From NCBI GenBank assembly GCA_023384575.1, contig JAHDVP010000003.1, forward strand, positions 75,086 through 139,085: a DNA stretch of 64,000 bases, given 5' to 3'. Numbering within the stretch: position 1 is the stretch's first letter; the number at the start of each line of letters is the position of its first letter. The stretch is from Acidobacteriota bacterium (GTDB lineage: Bacteria > Acidobacteriota > Vicinamibacteria > Vicinamibacterales > JAFNAJ01). Below the pieces are notes generated by a model. It saw only the letters and a program-made list of their open reading frames with translations. It had not been told where the DNA came from and did no database searches. Positions 54,401-63,192 of the stretch are shown piece after piece. The position numbers and the translations under genes are program-made.

Positions 54401-55258
54401 CTCGCGCGCGCGGGCGTCGGCGAGCCGGGCCCGGGCGAGGTCGATCGCCTGCACGAGGGCGCGATGGCGGCGGGCGAAGAGCACCTTCTCCCAGCGCCGC
54501 AGCTCCTCGCGAAGCCGACGGTACCGCCTGGCCTTGCCCGCCTGCCGCCTGAGCGATCCACGCTGCTTCTCGATCTCGAAGATGATGTCGTCGACCCGGG
54601 CGAGGTTCTGCTGGGCGGCATCGAGCTTCAGCTCGGCCGCGCGCCGGCGCGACTTGTACTTCGTCACGCCGGCCGCTTCCTCGATGAGCTGTCGCCGGTC
54701 CGTCGGCTTCGCACTGAGGATCTGGCCGATCTTGCCCTGCTCGATGACCGCGTAGCCCTTGACGCCCACGCCGGCGTCCATGAGCAGGTCCTGGATGTCA
54801 CGCAGCCGGCACACCTCCCCATCGAGGAGGTACTCGCTCTCACCCGAGCGGTAGAGCCGACGCGCCAGCTCCACGTCCCGGGTCTCGACCGCGGGCAGAT
54901 CGATCTGCTCCGGCTCGTGGCCGTTGCCGTCGACCGGATCCCCGGCGGGCGGCACCCCGCGCAGCCGGTCGGCCGTGCGCCGGGCCACCGACGTCGGCAC
55001 ACCGGCGAGCCGCAGGCGCACCTCGGCGGTGGCGTTGGGCTTGCGGGCGTCGCTGCCGCCGAAGATGACGTCCTCCATGCGCTCGCCGCGGAGGCTCTTG
55101 GCACTCTGCTCGCCGAGCACCCACGTGATGGCATCGACGACGTTGCTCTTGCCGCACCCATTCGGCCCGACAATCGCCGTCACGCCGTCGTCGAAGGCGA
55201 GGTCGGCCCGGTCGGGAAAGCTCTTGAATCCGGAAATCTCGAGACGCTGCAAACGCAT
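51491..55258 (-). CDS. smc: Chromosome segregation protein SMC
   Basis: A 1255-residue condensin ATPase. Walker A is IVGPNGCGKSNVVDAI near residue 32, signature LLSGGEKALSAMAL and Walker B PFCLLDEIDAPLDETN lie near the C-terminus. Two long Arg/Glu/Ala-rich coiled coils flank a hinge (about residues 500-680). An acidic insert (GDDEEEDGAEDAPAA) lies near residue 1005, close to the C-terminal head, and is unusual. The ATG at 55258 begins MRLQRLEISGFKSFPDRA; longer readings upstream are not conserved. Confidence 0.94.
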   Translation of the reverse strand: MRLQRLEISGFKSFPDRADLAFDDGVTAIVGPNGCGKSNVVDAITWVLGEQSAKSLRGERMEDVIFGGSDARKPNATAEVRLRLAGVPTSVARRTADRLRGVPPAGDPVDGNGHEPEQIDLPAVETRDVELARRLYRSGESEYLLDGEVCRLRDIQDLLMDAGVGVKGYAVIEQGKIGQILSAKPTDRRQLIEEAAGVTKYKSRRRAAELKLDAAQQNLARVDDIIFEIEKQRGSLRRQAGKARRYRRLREELRRWEKVLFARRHRALVQAIDLARARLADARAREASAAAAVDAVEQALGAARRGVAAADGRLVGARDAAHQRELENGKRQQQLAFDRQQVETLTTTAAELTQEIAALEARREPTRAELDTRRGAATEANAARDDAAARLAEHQQAARDAQQRVEALESDIEAARGRVYACQTAQTTLRHAIERATEARARLADEIARLDAEASDLAIERERATAERQAASAAFAAVQQAIEGLKATRTAREATLAALRADRSHRQESLRAHERELAATTARLRSLEELDAAREGYGDAARFVLQARELGVTHFGSVADYVETAPRYERAVEGGLGELLQYIVVEQVDDALRALDAVRAQAAGRCGFVVADARGGSFVNESAAPVAGLVPLASVVSVGGPFAGAIREAIGELWLAETIDEAAAAAPTTRAPIVTLGGEIFRGGLLVSGGTREASRGILATKREIKELRDRLGGEQHIASRLALELADVEQAIGDAEQAILAIGVELHGHDKAGVGHQLEVGRAGADLDRLGRRLDLCASERRRAEQERALLDEREQESREGIARLEAEWHDLDGHFAALQRDLAGARERAAALALETAETRASHAAFVERAAAVAIEVQRLDEAARDLDLRLEGRRDELARNASRRDELARAIVDNERALEEGLVEFERLQAAVTDLEGEVSRLLARVEEEEAARQSARLLLDEVRAAVSQEEVARVTAESDLQHLATSCSDALQMSIEEVVHEVEQIEQAGEPMPDAAVIYGDDEEEDGAEDAPAAAREPDLESAAAAHAAVAAGLEARALTAEEAIAGLRAKIDRLGPVNMMAIEQFDELEERHRFLTGQRQDLVDSIAATGEAIKRIDKTTRERFREAFAAINTYFEETFTTLFGGGRAGLVLLDEDDLLESGIDIIAQPPGKRLQNVQLLSGGEKALSAMALMFAIFRYRPSPFCLLDEIDAPLDETNIGRFLEMLYGMLDRTQFIIITHSRKTMEMADRLYGVTMEEPGVSKLISLQLN

Positions 55259-55415
55259 CGAACGGTGGTCCTTGGTCTTGCGCGCGGCAGATGACGCGTG
55301 GGCGCCTGGCGGGTGACTCGTGGTGGCCATGTGTCTGGCGAGGGGTCGGCGCGGGCCGGACGCTCGTCGCCGCCACCCGGCAGGCGGCTGCCGGGCGCCG
55401 CCGGCCCGACGGCGG

Positions 55416-57044
55416 TCAGCGGCCGACGCGCCCGGCGGTCGTCCGTGTTCGGCTCAACTCCGATAGTTTGATCGCCTCGGGGAACAGCCCCAGCGCGAAC
55501 TGCGCCTGCGGATCGCGCGCGATGAGATGACGGCGCGCGTCCTCGACGCCGAACAGCTCGACGTCGACCTCGTAGCGGATCATCGCGCGGATGAACTCCA
55601 GGTCCTTCTCGAACGCCGCGTCGTCGATTCGGACCTTCTCGCTCTCGAGGAAGGCGCGGAAGTCGCCGACCATGCGGTCGGTCACCTCGAAGCCGCGGCT
55701 CACGACCTGCTGGCCCTTGGCCTGCCCCCCGAGCCGGGTGTCGCCCTCGGCCGAGAATCGCTGCGCGAAGGCCGCGAAGAACCGGCGCGCATAGAGCAGG
55801 CGACCGAAACGTGTCGGGTTGAACCCTTCGACCGGGCCGGCGATGAACGCGTCGGGCTCGATGCCCCCGCCGCTGAACACCTTGCGCCCGCCCTCGGTTT
55901 CCTTCTCGTCTCCCGCCTCGTGCGCCCGCGACGCGGCCTGGTCGCGCCAGGTGTACGACAGGTACTCGTCGAAGGCGCCATCGAAGGGCCGCTGGATGAG
56001 GCGTCCGCTCGGCGTGTAGTAGCGGGCCGTGGTCAGCGCGAGGCCCGCCCCCTGGCTGATGCGGTAGATCGACTGCACCAGCGCCTTGCCGAACGTCGTC
56101 TCGCCCGCGACGTACGCGCGATCGTGATCCTGCAGCGCGCCGGCGACGATCTCCGCGGCGCTCGCGCTGTTGCGGTTCACGAGGACCACGATGGGTAGCT
56201 CGCGTACCGTCGGCTCGCTCGCCGCGCGATAGTCCTGGTCGGAGTTGGGCACCCGTCCCCGCGTGTAGACGATCATGTCGCCGCGCTGGAGAAAGCGGTT
56301 CGAGACCTTGATCGCCTGGTCGAGCGGCCCGCCCGGGTTGTCGCGCAGGTCGAGCAGCAGTTGCGTCATCCCCTTGCCCGCCAGCTCGTCGAGCGAGCGT
56401 CCGAGGTCGCGGTCGGTCGTCTCGGAGAAGTCGCGCAGGCGCACGTACCCCGTCCGATCGTCGATCATGAACGCCCCGAGGATGGTGGGAATCGAGATCT
56501 CGTCGCGCTCGACCTCGAGATCCACCAGGCTGTCGAACCCCTGACGCCGGATGGAGATCGCCACGGTCGATCCCTTCGGGCCGCGCAGCTCCTTCACGGC
56601 CTGGTCGCTCGTCCACCCCTTCGTGTCTTCCCCCTTGATGCGGGCGATGACGTCGCCGCGCCGGATGCCCCGGCGATAGGCCGGCGACCCCTCGAACAGC
56701 GCCACGACCGTGATGTCGCCGTCGATCACCTGAATCGTGATGCCGAGACCGTAGTAGCGCCCTTCCTGGCGTTCGCGGAGCTGGGCGTAGGTGCGCGGGT
56801 CGAGGAAGCTCGAATGCGGGTCGAGCGTCTGCAGCAGCCCCCCGATGGCGCCGTAGACAATCCGGTCCGACTCCACCGGCTCGACGTACTCGGTCTCGAT
56901 CGCGGCCAGTGCCGCGGTGAAGACTTTGTACCGGTCGGCGACGCGGTCGCCCGTGGCGAGTGCGCTGCGCCCGAGGACACCGCCGACGAGCGCCGACACG
57001 ACCACGGCCGTCACGGCCACTGGCAGAGCCCGAAGTCTGGACAT
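55416..57044 (-). CDS. ctpA: S41-family C-terminal processing protease (CtpA-like)
   Basis: A 542-residue periplasmic protease. A signal anchor (VAVTAVVVSALVGGVLG) leads to the N-terminal domain, a PDZ domain (VALFEGSPAYRRGIRRGDVI), and the catalytic core with Ser in VNRNSASAAEIVAG (about 290) and Lys in TTFGKALVQSIYR (about 316). A long C-terminal extension of about 180 residues follows. CtpA/Prc enzymes trim envelope proteins; the symbol is by family. It is divergent from tatA and precedes smc by 157 bases. Confidence 0.88.
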   Translation of the reverse strand: MSRLRALPVAVTAVVVSALVGGVLGRSALATGDRVADRYKVFTAALAAIETEYVEPVESDRIVYGAIGGLLQTLDPHSSFLDPRTYAQLRERQEGRYYGLGITIQVIDGDITVVALFEGSPAYRRGIRRGDVIARIKGEDTKGWTSDQAVKELRGPKGSTVAISIRRQGFDSLVDLEVERDEISIPTILGAFMIDDRTGYVRLRDFSETTDRDLGRSLDELAGKGMTQLLLDLRDNPGGPLDQAIKVSNRFLQRGDMIVYTRGRVPNSDQDYRAASEPTVRELPIVVLVNRNSASAAEIVAGALQDHDRAYVAGETTFGKALVQSIYRISQGAGLALTTARYYTPSGRLIQRPFDGAFDEYLSYTWRDQAASRAHEAGDEKETEGGRKVFSGGGIEPDAFIAGPVEGFNPTRFGRLLYARRFFAAFAQRFSAEGDTRLGGQAKGQQVVSRGFEVTDRMVGDFRAFLESEKVRIDDAAFEKDLEFIRAMIRYEVDVELFGVEDARRHLIARDPQAQFALGLFPEAIKLSELSRTRTTAGRVGR

Positions 57045-57111
57045 ATGCGGGGATCGTACCAGATGGCCCGGGCCGAAGCAACGACCCGGAAACGAAGACC
57101 GCCCGCCGCGC

Positions 57112-57117
57112 TATAAT
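57112..57117 (+). promoter_or_regulatory. -10 box TATAAT of the tat operon
   Basis: A perfect TATAAT 36 bases before the tatA ATG. The -35 place (57089-57094, GAAACG-like) is weak. In this GC-rich DNA a perfect box is unlikely by chance. Confidence 0.6.
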
Positions 57118-57152
57118 GCGGGAGGAACGCGCGCAGAACGAAGGAGTAGGTG

Positions 57153-57422
57153 ATGTTCGGTTCAATCGGCATGCCGGAGCTGGTGATCATCTTCGTGATC
57201 GCTCTCATCATCTTCGGCCCCCGCAAGCTGCCCGAGCTCGGCCGGAGCCTCGGCCGGAGCCTCGGCGAGTTCCGGCGCGCGTCGACCGAGCTCCGCAACA
57301 GCCTCGAGGAGGAGATCCGGGTCGAGGAGCAGCGCGATCGCGCCAAGACCACGGCGGCCGACCCGGCGCCTCCCCGCGCGGCCGACGACACCCAGCCCCG
57401 CGGCAGCAGCAGCGCCTCGTAG
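57153..57422 (+). CDS. tatA: Sec-independent translocase protein TatA/TatB family
   Basis: An 89-residue protein with one N-terminal membrane helix (IGMPELVIIFVIALIIFGPR) and the amphipathic KLPELGRSLGRSLGEFRRA that define TatA/B. It forms the pore-like component that passes folded Tat substrates. Only this one TatA/B gene is seen, so it may serve both roles. AAGGAG lies six bases before the ATG at 57153; a GTG at 57150 is possible. tatC follows after nine bases. Confidence 0.9.
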   Translation: MFGSIGMPELVIIFVIALIIFGPRKLPELGRSLGRSLGEFRRASTELRNSLEEEIRVEEQRDRAKTTAADPAPPRAADDTQPRGSSSAS

Positions 57423-57431
57423 GCCGGCCTC

Positions 57432-58226
57432 ATGTCGTCGTCGGACCCGCGGGCGGCCCGCCCGGGAGAGGCACGGGAGGACGCCGAGCCGGACGACGGC
57501 GGCCGGATGTCGTTCCTGGAGCACCTCGAGGAACTCCGCAAGCGCATCATCATTTCGCTGCTCTCGGTGGCCGTCGGCTTCGTCGCGGCGTTCGCCGTCA
57601 TCGACCGCATCTTCGGGTTCATCATGCGGCCGTTGCAGGAGGTGCTGCCCGACGGCGTCAAGCTCATCTATACAGAGCCAACCGAGGCCTTCCTGCTCTA
57701 CCTCAAGGTCGCGGCGCTCATCGGCCTCTTCCTCGCCACCCCCGTCATCCTCTGGCAGGTCTGGCTCTTCGTCGCCCCCGGCCTCTACGTCAACGAGAAG
57801 AAGCTGGCCATCCCCTTCGTCTTCTTCTCGACCGGCTTCTTCGTGCTCGGCGCGCTGTTCTCGCACCTCGTCGTGTTCCCGTGGGCCTGGCGGTTCTTCG
57901 CGCAGTTCACGACCGACTACATGCAGTTCACGCCGAAGATCGCCCCGACGTTCTCCATGTACGTTCGCCTGCTGCTCGCCATGGGGGCGGTCTTCCAGCT
58001 CCCGACGCTCGTCTACTTCCTGGCGCGCATGGGCCTCGTCACCCCGCGATTCCTCATCAGGAACACCAAGTACGCCATTCTGCTCATCTTCATCATCGCG
58101 GCCGTGCTGAGCCCGCCCGACGTCGTCTCGCAGGTGCTGATGGCGATGCCCATGCTCGTGCTGTACGGCCTCAGCATCGGCATCGCGTGGGCGTTCCAGA
58201 AGAAGCCCCCGGCCTCAGACGCCTGA
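57432..58226 (+). CDS. tatC: Sec-independent translocase protein TatC
   Basis: A 264-residue, six-helix membrane receptor for twin-arginine signals. MSFLEHLEELRKRIIISLL is the family start, with EPTEAFLLYLKVAALIGLFL and FYLARMG-type loops (VYFLARMGLVTPRFLIRNTK) further on. The soluble N-terminal 20 residues are extra. Together with tatA it completes a minimal Tat system, needed for the exported asparaginase-family enzyme at 16874-18004. Confidence 0.94.
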   Translation: MSSSDPRAARPGEAREDAEPDDGGRMSFLEHLEELRKRIIISLLSVAVGFVAAFAVIDRIFGFIMRPLQEVLPDGVKLIYTEPTEAFLLYLKVAALIGLFLATPVILWQVWLFVAPGLYVNEKKLAIPFVFFSTGFFVLGALFSHLVVFPWAWRFFAQFTTDYMQFTPKIAPTFSMYVRLLLAMGAVFQLPTLVYFLARMGLVTPRFLIRNTKYAILLIFIIAAVLSPPDVVSQVLMAMPMLVLYGLSIGIAWAFQKKPPASDA

Positions 58227-58283
58227 GGTCGCGCTCAACGGGAGCCCGGCTACGAAAGTGTGCAGTTCGGGGCACGACGACCG

Positions 58284-58313
58284 TTGACGGGCGATGAGAC
58301 CCCGACCTAATAT
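58284..58313 (+). promoter_or_regulatory. Sigma-70-type promoter of the OmpA-family gene
   Basis: TTGACG (five of six) and TAATAT (four of six) are 18 bases apart. RNA would start near 58320, some 30 bases before the ATG at 58352. Confidence 0.6.
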
Positions 58314-58351
58314 CTAAGAGATTGTCTGCCAACACGTTCGAGGACGGCACA

Positions 58352-59992
58352 ATGACTGTGACCAAACGAGTTCTGGCATCGGCTGCGGCGGTGGTCTTCG
58401 CCGTCGCGACACCCCTCTCCGCCCAGAGCGAGGCGCCCCGCGAGACACGCCCCGCCACGACGACGTTTCTCGGCGACACGGGCCTCTGGTTCGTGCCGAC
58501 GGGCGAGGTGCTGCCGGCCGGCACGTTTTCCGTCAGCGGCTACCGGGCCAATTTCGACCGGTCGCCCGGCTCGATGGACATCTCGCACTTCGCCGCCACG
58601 CTCGGCTACGGCGTGGCCGACCGGGTCGAGCTGTTCGGGTCGTTCCGCTTCCTGACACGGATCGACCGCGACACGCGACCGCTCTTCGGGCCCGGCGCCA
58701 ACGGCGGCCCGGCCGGGGAGTTCCCGCTCATTCGCGACGGGTGGGCGAGCGCCGTCGGCGACCTCGTCATCGGCGCGAAGTTCAACGTGCTCGCCCCGTG
58801 GCGCAACGAGGGCCTCGGCCCCGCGCTGGCCTTCCGGGCGGGCGCGAAGCTCCCGTCCGGTGACGACGACGAAGGCACGAGCAGCGGGAAGCCGGACTTC
58901 TTCCTCGACGCCATCGTGAGCAAGGAGTTCAACGAGCGTCTCGAGCTCGCCGGCACGGTGGGCTTCGGCGTCCGGGGCAAGCCGGAAGACGTCGAGGTGG
59001 GGGGCGCGACCTTCCGCTACGGCTTCGGCATCGGCGTGCCGACGCGCAGCCCGCTGCGCCTCACCGCCGAACTCCACGGCGAGATCCTCACCGACACCGA
59101 CATCACGCTCAAGAACCCGCAGTTCTTCGGCTTCGACGGCTCGCAGCCGCCGACGGTGTCGACGGCCGACAAGCCCGTCGACTTCGCGCTCGGCGCCACG
59201 TGGCTGTCCGAACGCGGCTTCTTCGCGGGCGCGGGCGTCAACTTCGCGCTGAACACGCGCGGCGACATCGGCGCCGGCAGCAAGACCGGCTTCCAGTTCC
59301 GGCTCGGCTACCATCCCGGCGTCCGCGTGTACGCGCCGCCGCCACCACCACCGCCGCCACCACCGCCGCCGGTCAACCGGCCGCCGACGGTCAAGGCGCG
59401 ATGCGAGCCGTGCACGATCGAGATCGGCAAGACGTCGACGATCACCGCCGATGCGCAGGATCCCGACGGCGACCCGCTGACCTACCGCTGGAGCGCGCCG
59501 ACGGGCTCGATCGCCAACCCGGCCGACCGGCAGACGATCTTCACGGCGCCGATGGTCGAGGGACCCGTGCCCGTCACCGTCACGGTCGACGACGGCAAGA
59601 GCGGCACGGCGACCGACACGATCACCATCCAGGTGGTCAGGCCAGCCGTCAAGGAGTTCGTGTTCGAGGACGTGCACTTCGACTTCGACCGCTACTCGCT
59701 GCGGCCCGAAGCGCTCCGGGTGCTCGACGAGGCGGTGGCCGCGCTGCAGGACAACGCGACGCTGCGGCTCGAGCTCGAAGGCCACACCTGCAACATCGGC
59801 ACGGCCGAGTACAACCTCGCGCTCGGCGAGCGGCGAGCACACGCGGTCCGCGACTACCTCGTCTCGCGCGGCGTGAACGTCGAACGCCTGCGCACGGTGA
59901 GCTACGGCGAGGAGCGGCCCAAGCACGACAACGCGCGCGAGGAGACGCGCCGGCTCAACCGCCGCGCCGCCCTCGTGGTGCGCGTGCAGTAG
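58352..59992 (+). CDS. OmpA-family outer-membrane protein with Pro linker and PKD-like domain
   Basis: A 546-residue protein. A signal peptide to about residue 25 leads to a beta-barrel of some 300 residues with alternating hydrophobic strands. A run of twelve prolines lies near residues 330-341. One PKD/Ig-like domain follows (ITADAQDPDGDPLTYRWSAP), with a CEPC pair before it. The C-terminal OmpA domain binds peptidoglycan (FDFDRYSLRPEALRVLDEA, RRAHAVRDYLVSRGV, RRLNRRAALVV). It ties outer membrane to cell wall. GAGGA precedes the ATG. Confidence 0.9.
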   Translation: MTVTKRVLASAAAVVFAVATPLSAQSEAPRETRPATTTFLGDTGLWFVPTGEVLPAGTFSVSGYRANFDRSPGSMDISHFAATLGYGVADRVELFGSFRFLTRIDRDTRPLFGPGANGGPAGEFPLIRDGWASAVGDLVIGAKFNVLAPWRNEGLGPALAFRAGAKLPSGDDDEGTSSGKPDFFLDAIVSKEFNERLELAGTVGFGVRGKPEDVEVGGATFRYGFGIGVPTRSPLRLTAELHGEILTDTDITLKNPQFFGFDGSQPPTVSTADKPVDFALGATWLSERGFFAGAGVNFALNTRGDIGAGSKTGFQFRLGYHPGVRVYAPPPPPPPPPPPPVNRPPTVKARCEPCTIEIGKTSTITADAQDPDGDPLTYRWSAPTGSIANPADRQTIFTAPMVEGPVPVTVTVDDGKSGTATDTITIQVVRPAVKEFVFEDVHFDFDRYSLRPEALRVLDEAVAALQDNATLRLELEGHTCNIGTAEYNLALGERRAHAVRDYLVSRGVNVERLRTVSYGEERPKHDNAREETRRLNRRAALVVRVQ

Positions 59993-60021
59993 CCGCGTCG
60001 CTTCCCCACGCCCGACATCAA

Positions 60022-60060
60022 ACGGCGGGGCTTCCCCTAGGGGAGGCCCCGCCGTCTTTC
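60022..60060 (+). terminator. Rho-independent terminator after the OmpA-family gene
   Basis: ACGGCGGGGCTTCCCC and GGGGAGGCCCCGCCGT form a stem of about 15 pairs around a TA loop with one mismatch, followed by CTTTCTGT. It begins 30 bases after the stop. The remaining gap to 60242 shows only a short CTGCGGGT direct repeat. Confidence 0.75.
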
Positions 60061-60242
60061 TGTACTGTTCCTCTGCGGGTACCGTCTCCCTGCGGGTCTC
60101 CTGGGCGGGTGGTCGATCGTCGGTACGACGCTCCCGACGGATCCCAGCCAGGAGTCCTTCGCACCGCCCGTGGTCGCCGTGTCACGAAGGTGTCGGCACC
60201 GTGCGGCGCCGTGGCGGCGGGTCCCGCCGGCGAGCGCGATCC

Positions 60243-60707
60243 CTACCGCGGCTCAGCCGGGACGTTCTTGAAGACCAGCGTGTCGCCTTCCTTCACGCCG
60301 TGCTTTTTCGCAAAGCCGGAATTCACCTCGACGACGTACTTGGCCGCGCGGCTCGGTGGGTAGCTCGGGCAGGGGTCGGCCTTGCAGGGTGGCACCGAGT
60401 GGGCGATGTGGACGATGCGCCTGTCGGGATCGAGCCAGATGATGTCGAGGGGGATGAGCGTGTTCTTCATCCAGAACGGGATGATGTCGACGCGGTCGAA
60501 GACGAACACCATGCCCTCGTTCCACCCCATCGCGCGGCGGTACATGAGGCCCTGCGCGGTCAGGTCGGGGGTGTCGGCGATTTCGACGACGACGCGCGTG
60601 CCGTCGGGAAAGGTCACCTCGCCGCGCGGCGAGGCGTACTGCGCATCCGCACACGCGCTCATCACCAGCACCACCCCGAGCGTCCAGGCCAGCGTCCGCA
60701 CGAGCAT
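60243..60707 (-). CDS. DUF192 lipoprotein
   Basis: A 154-residue protein with a lipoprotein signal (LGVVLVMSACADAQ, candidate lipidated Cys near residue 18). The DUF192 domain follows: GLMYRRAMGWNEGMVFVFD, PFWMKNTLIPLDIIWLD and the C-terminal VVEVNSGFAKKHGVKEGD. The domain is widespread and its function is not established. GAGGTGG lies just before the ATG at 60707. It is divergent from the HEAT-like gene. Confidence 0.85.
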   Translation of the reverse strand: MLVRTLAWTLGVVLVMSACADAQYASPRGEVTFPDGTRVVVEIADTPDLTAQGLMYRRAMGWNEGMVFVFDRVDIIPFWMKNTLIPLDIIWLDPDRRIVHIAHSVPPCKADPCPSYPPSRAAKYVVEVNSGFAKKHGVKEGDTLVFKNVPAEPR

Positions 60708-60719
60708 CACCACCTCAAG

Positions 60720-60725
60720 TAGAAT
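60720..60725 (+). promoter_or_regulatory. -10 box TAGAAT before the HEAT-like gene
   Basis: TAGAAT (five of six) lies 24 bases before the ATG at 60750. No -35 was recognised. Confidence 0.35.
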
Positions 60726-60749
60726 CAGCAGGGTGCCGCTGACCATGCC

Positions 60750-61829
60750 ATGCCCCATGGCGGCGCGGCCTCTTCATCATACGCTGCCTTGGTGATCAAG
60801 CGTTCGTCCGCCACGGAAGTCACGAGGCTCCTCTCGGAGGTGGCCAGCAGCGACGGGGTGCGCCGCGAGGCGGCCGCCGCGAGGCTCGCCGTCATCGGAC
60901 CGCGCGCGGTCGACCGCATCGTCGGCACCCTCGACCAGACGACGGACGTCTCGCTTCGCGTGGTCCTTTTCGGGGTGCTGGAAGCCATCGGCGACCTGAG
61001 GGCCCTCCCGAGTGCCCTGCGGAGCCTTGAAGCCGACGCTGACGCCGTCGCCCTGGCAGCACTTCCCGTGGTTCGCCTCGGGCTCACCTCGGGAGACCCG
61101 GGTGTTGCGACCCTGGCGCTCGACGCGGCGACACGGGTCGCCCTCGACGCGGCGCGGCCTGAGGCCGTGCGCCTCGGCGTCCTGAACGCCCTCGTCGATC
61201 TCGGACCGGCCGTGGTCGAACCGCTGCGGCGAGCGCTCGAGCGCGACCCGAGCGAGCGGCTTCGCAGTCAACTGGCCTTCGGTCCCGCGACGGGGGCCGT
61301 GCCGCCGCCAGGTCCAGCCGACCCCGGGTTGGCACACTGGGCTGACACGGGATTTCCCGACGACCCTGAAGCGGTTCGGGTCGCCGTGCTGGCGCACGGG
61401 CCCGAGGCGCCCTTGCCGACCCTGCACCACCTCCTGTCGCGTCTTCGCGACGTCGAGGCGAAGACGGACACCGAAGACCGACGCCGGCAATGGCTCGCCG
61501 CCCGGGCTGCCATTCACCAGGTCTTGGCAGAGCGGGACAGTCGCGTGGCCCTCTACGACCTCCGCGAGACGCTCGAGACCCTCGTCGGGCCGCTGCCCGT
61601 GGCGATGCTCGGGGCCATCGAGACGCTCGGCGACCCGTCCCTGCTCGACGCCGTGGCGACGGCATGGCACCGGACCGACGACGAGTGGACGCGCGACCGC
61701 CTGGCTGGCGTGTTGGGCGACATCATGGCGCGCCATCGATTGACCAGGCGACATGCCGTCGTGAAGCGCATCACCGCGAGACACCCGGGGCTCGTGCTCC
61801 CAGCCGGCGGGCGAACCGCGGACCGATAG
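60750..61829 (+). CDS. HEAT-repeat-like protein
   Basis: A 359-residue, all-helical protein with HEAT-type repeats in the first 190 residues (REAAAARLAVIGPRAVDRIV, GVLEAIGDLRALPSALRSLE, GVLNALVDLGPAVVEPLRRA). A charged C-terminal half has more helices (AMLGAIETLGDPSLLDAVAT). No signal or membrane segment. Such solenoids hold protein partners; none is known here. The start is uncertain: GTG at 60792 (MIKRSSATEV) is a good alternative. Confidence 0.7.
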   Translation: MPHGGAASSSYAALVIKRSSATEVTRLLSEVASSDGVRREAAAARLAVIGPRAVDRIVGTLDQTTDVSLRVVLFGVLEAIGDLRALPSALRSLEADADAVALAALPVVRLGLTSGDPGVATLALDAATRVALDAARPEAVRLGVLNALVDLGPAVVEPLRRALERDPSERLRSQLAFGPATGAVPPPGPADPGLAHWADTGFPDDPEAVRVAVLAHGPEAPLPTLHHLLSRLRDVEAKTDTEDRRRQWLAARAAIHQVLAERDSRVALYDLRETLETLVGPLPVAMLGAIETLGDPSLLDAVATAWHRTDDEWTRDRLAGVLGDIMARHRLTRRHAVVKRITARHPGLVLPAGGRTADR

Positions 61830-61941
61830 GTCATCCAGAGCGCCCCAGGGCCCTCGGAACGGGCTGAAGCCGCGAATCGCCCGGCCGGCCTGCGCTCCCC
61901 ACCTGGCATCGTTATCGCACTTCCCTTCAGGACGCTGAGTT

Positions 61942-61959
61942 CTGCCGGAGTACCGGCAG
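61942..61959. other. Short perfect hairpin
   Basis: CTGCCGG-AGTA-CCGGCAG, seven pairs and a four-base loop, lies in the 244-base gap between the HEAT-like gene and the dehydrogenase gene. There is no T-run. It could be a weak terminator or part of the dehydrogenase leader. Confidence 0.35.
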
Positions 61960-62073
61960 TCTGCGGCGTGCGGCGGCGCGCACCCACGTTCCTCGCCCCC
62001 TCCCGCGCCCGAGAGTGGCGGTCTTCGCCACCTGATCGCCCCAGACGTTTCGGGGTTCCCGGAGGATTCATTC

Positions 62074-63192
62074 ATGGCCACGCACAGGATTGGCTGGATG
62101 CCCGGAGACGGCATCGGCAACGACGTGATGGAAGCAACGCGACTCGTGCTCGATCGGGCCGGGTTCGAGGCGGAGTACGTACACGGCGACATCGGCTGGG
62201 ACTACTGGTGCAGCGAGGGCGACGCGCTGCCCCAGCGCACCGTCGACATGCTCGGCACCGTCAAGGCTGCCCTGTTCGGCGCCATCACGTCGAAGCCGAT
62301 CAAGGAAGCCGCTCAGGAGCTGGCGCCGGCTCTCCAGGGGTCCGGCCTCGTCTACCGGTCGCCGATTGTCCGGATGCGGCAGCTCTTCGACCTGTACGTG
62401 TGCCTGAGGCCCTGCCGCGCCTACCCGAGCAACCCGCTGAACTACAAGGAAGGCATCGATCTGGTGGTGTTCCGCGAGAACACCGAGGATCTCTACGCCG
62501 GCGTCGAGTTTCCCCAGGTGCCCGATCGCCTGCGCGAGACGCTGACGGAGCTGTCGCCGCCGTTCAAGGCCTTCAAGGACCTGCCGGGGACCGAGTACGC
62601 GGTGTCGTGCAAGATCAACACGAAGGCCGGCTCGGAGCGCATTGTCCGCGCGGCGTTCGAGTTCGCCCGCACGTACGGCCGCCGCAAGGTGAGTGTCGTC
62701 CACAAGGCCAACGTCGTCCGTGCCACCGATGGCCTGTTCCTCGAGGCGGCGCGGCGCGTGGCCCACGACTACCCCGACATCGCCGTCGACGATGCGAACG
62801 TCGACGCGATCACGATGTGGCTGCTCAAGAACCCGTTCAACTACGACGTGCTGGTCGCGCCGAACCTCTACGGCGACATCATCTCGGATCTCTGCGCGCA
62901 GATGGTGGGCGGGCTGGGCTTCGGGTGCTCGGGCAACATCGGGCACCAGCTCGCGGTGTTCGAGCCGACGCACGGATCGGCCCCGAAGTACGCGGGCCAG
63001 TACAAGGTGAACCCCATTGCGACGATTCTCGCCGCGAAGATGATGCTCGACTGGCTCGGCGAGCGCGACATGGGGGCGCGGATCGATCGAGCGGTGGCCG
63101 AGGTGATTCGAGAGGGGACCGTCCGCACCTACGACATGGGCGGCAGCGCGTCGACGCTCGACATGGCCGAGGCCATCGCCGCGAGGCTGTGA
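62074..63192 (+). CDS. Isocitrate/isopropylmalate dehydrogenase family protein
   Basis: A 372-residue NAD(P)-dependent beta-decarboxylating dehydrogenase. The blocks GWMPGDGIGNDVMEATR, VFRENTEDLYAGVEF, SVVHKANVVRATDGLFLE, APNLYGDIISDLCAQ and FEPTHGSAPKYAGQ are all present. The RENTEDLYAG segment and an NAD-type C-terminal region point to isocitrate or homoisocitrate dehydrogenase rather than LeuB; the substrate is open. GGAGG is eight bases before the ATG. The stop shares one base with the next ATG (TGATG), so the lyase that follows is coupled. Confidence 0.85.
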   Translation: MATHRIGWMPGDGIGNDVMEATRLVLDRAGFEAEYVHGDIGWDYWCSEGDALPQRTVDMLGTVKAALFGAITSKPIKEAAQELAPALQGSGLVYRSPIVRMRQLFDLYVCLRPCRAYPSNPLNYKEGIDLVVFRENTEDLYAGVEFPQVPDRLRETLTELSPPFKAFKDLPGTEYAVSCKINTKAGSERIVRAAFEFARTYGRRKVSVVHKANVVRATDGLFLEAARRVAHDYPDIAVDDANVDAITMWLLKNPFNYDVLVAPNLYGDIISDLCAQMVGGLGFGCSGNIGHQLAVFEPTHGSAPKYAGQYKVNPIATILAAKMMLDWLGERDMGARIDRAVAEVIREGTVRTYDMGGSASTLDMAEAIAARL

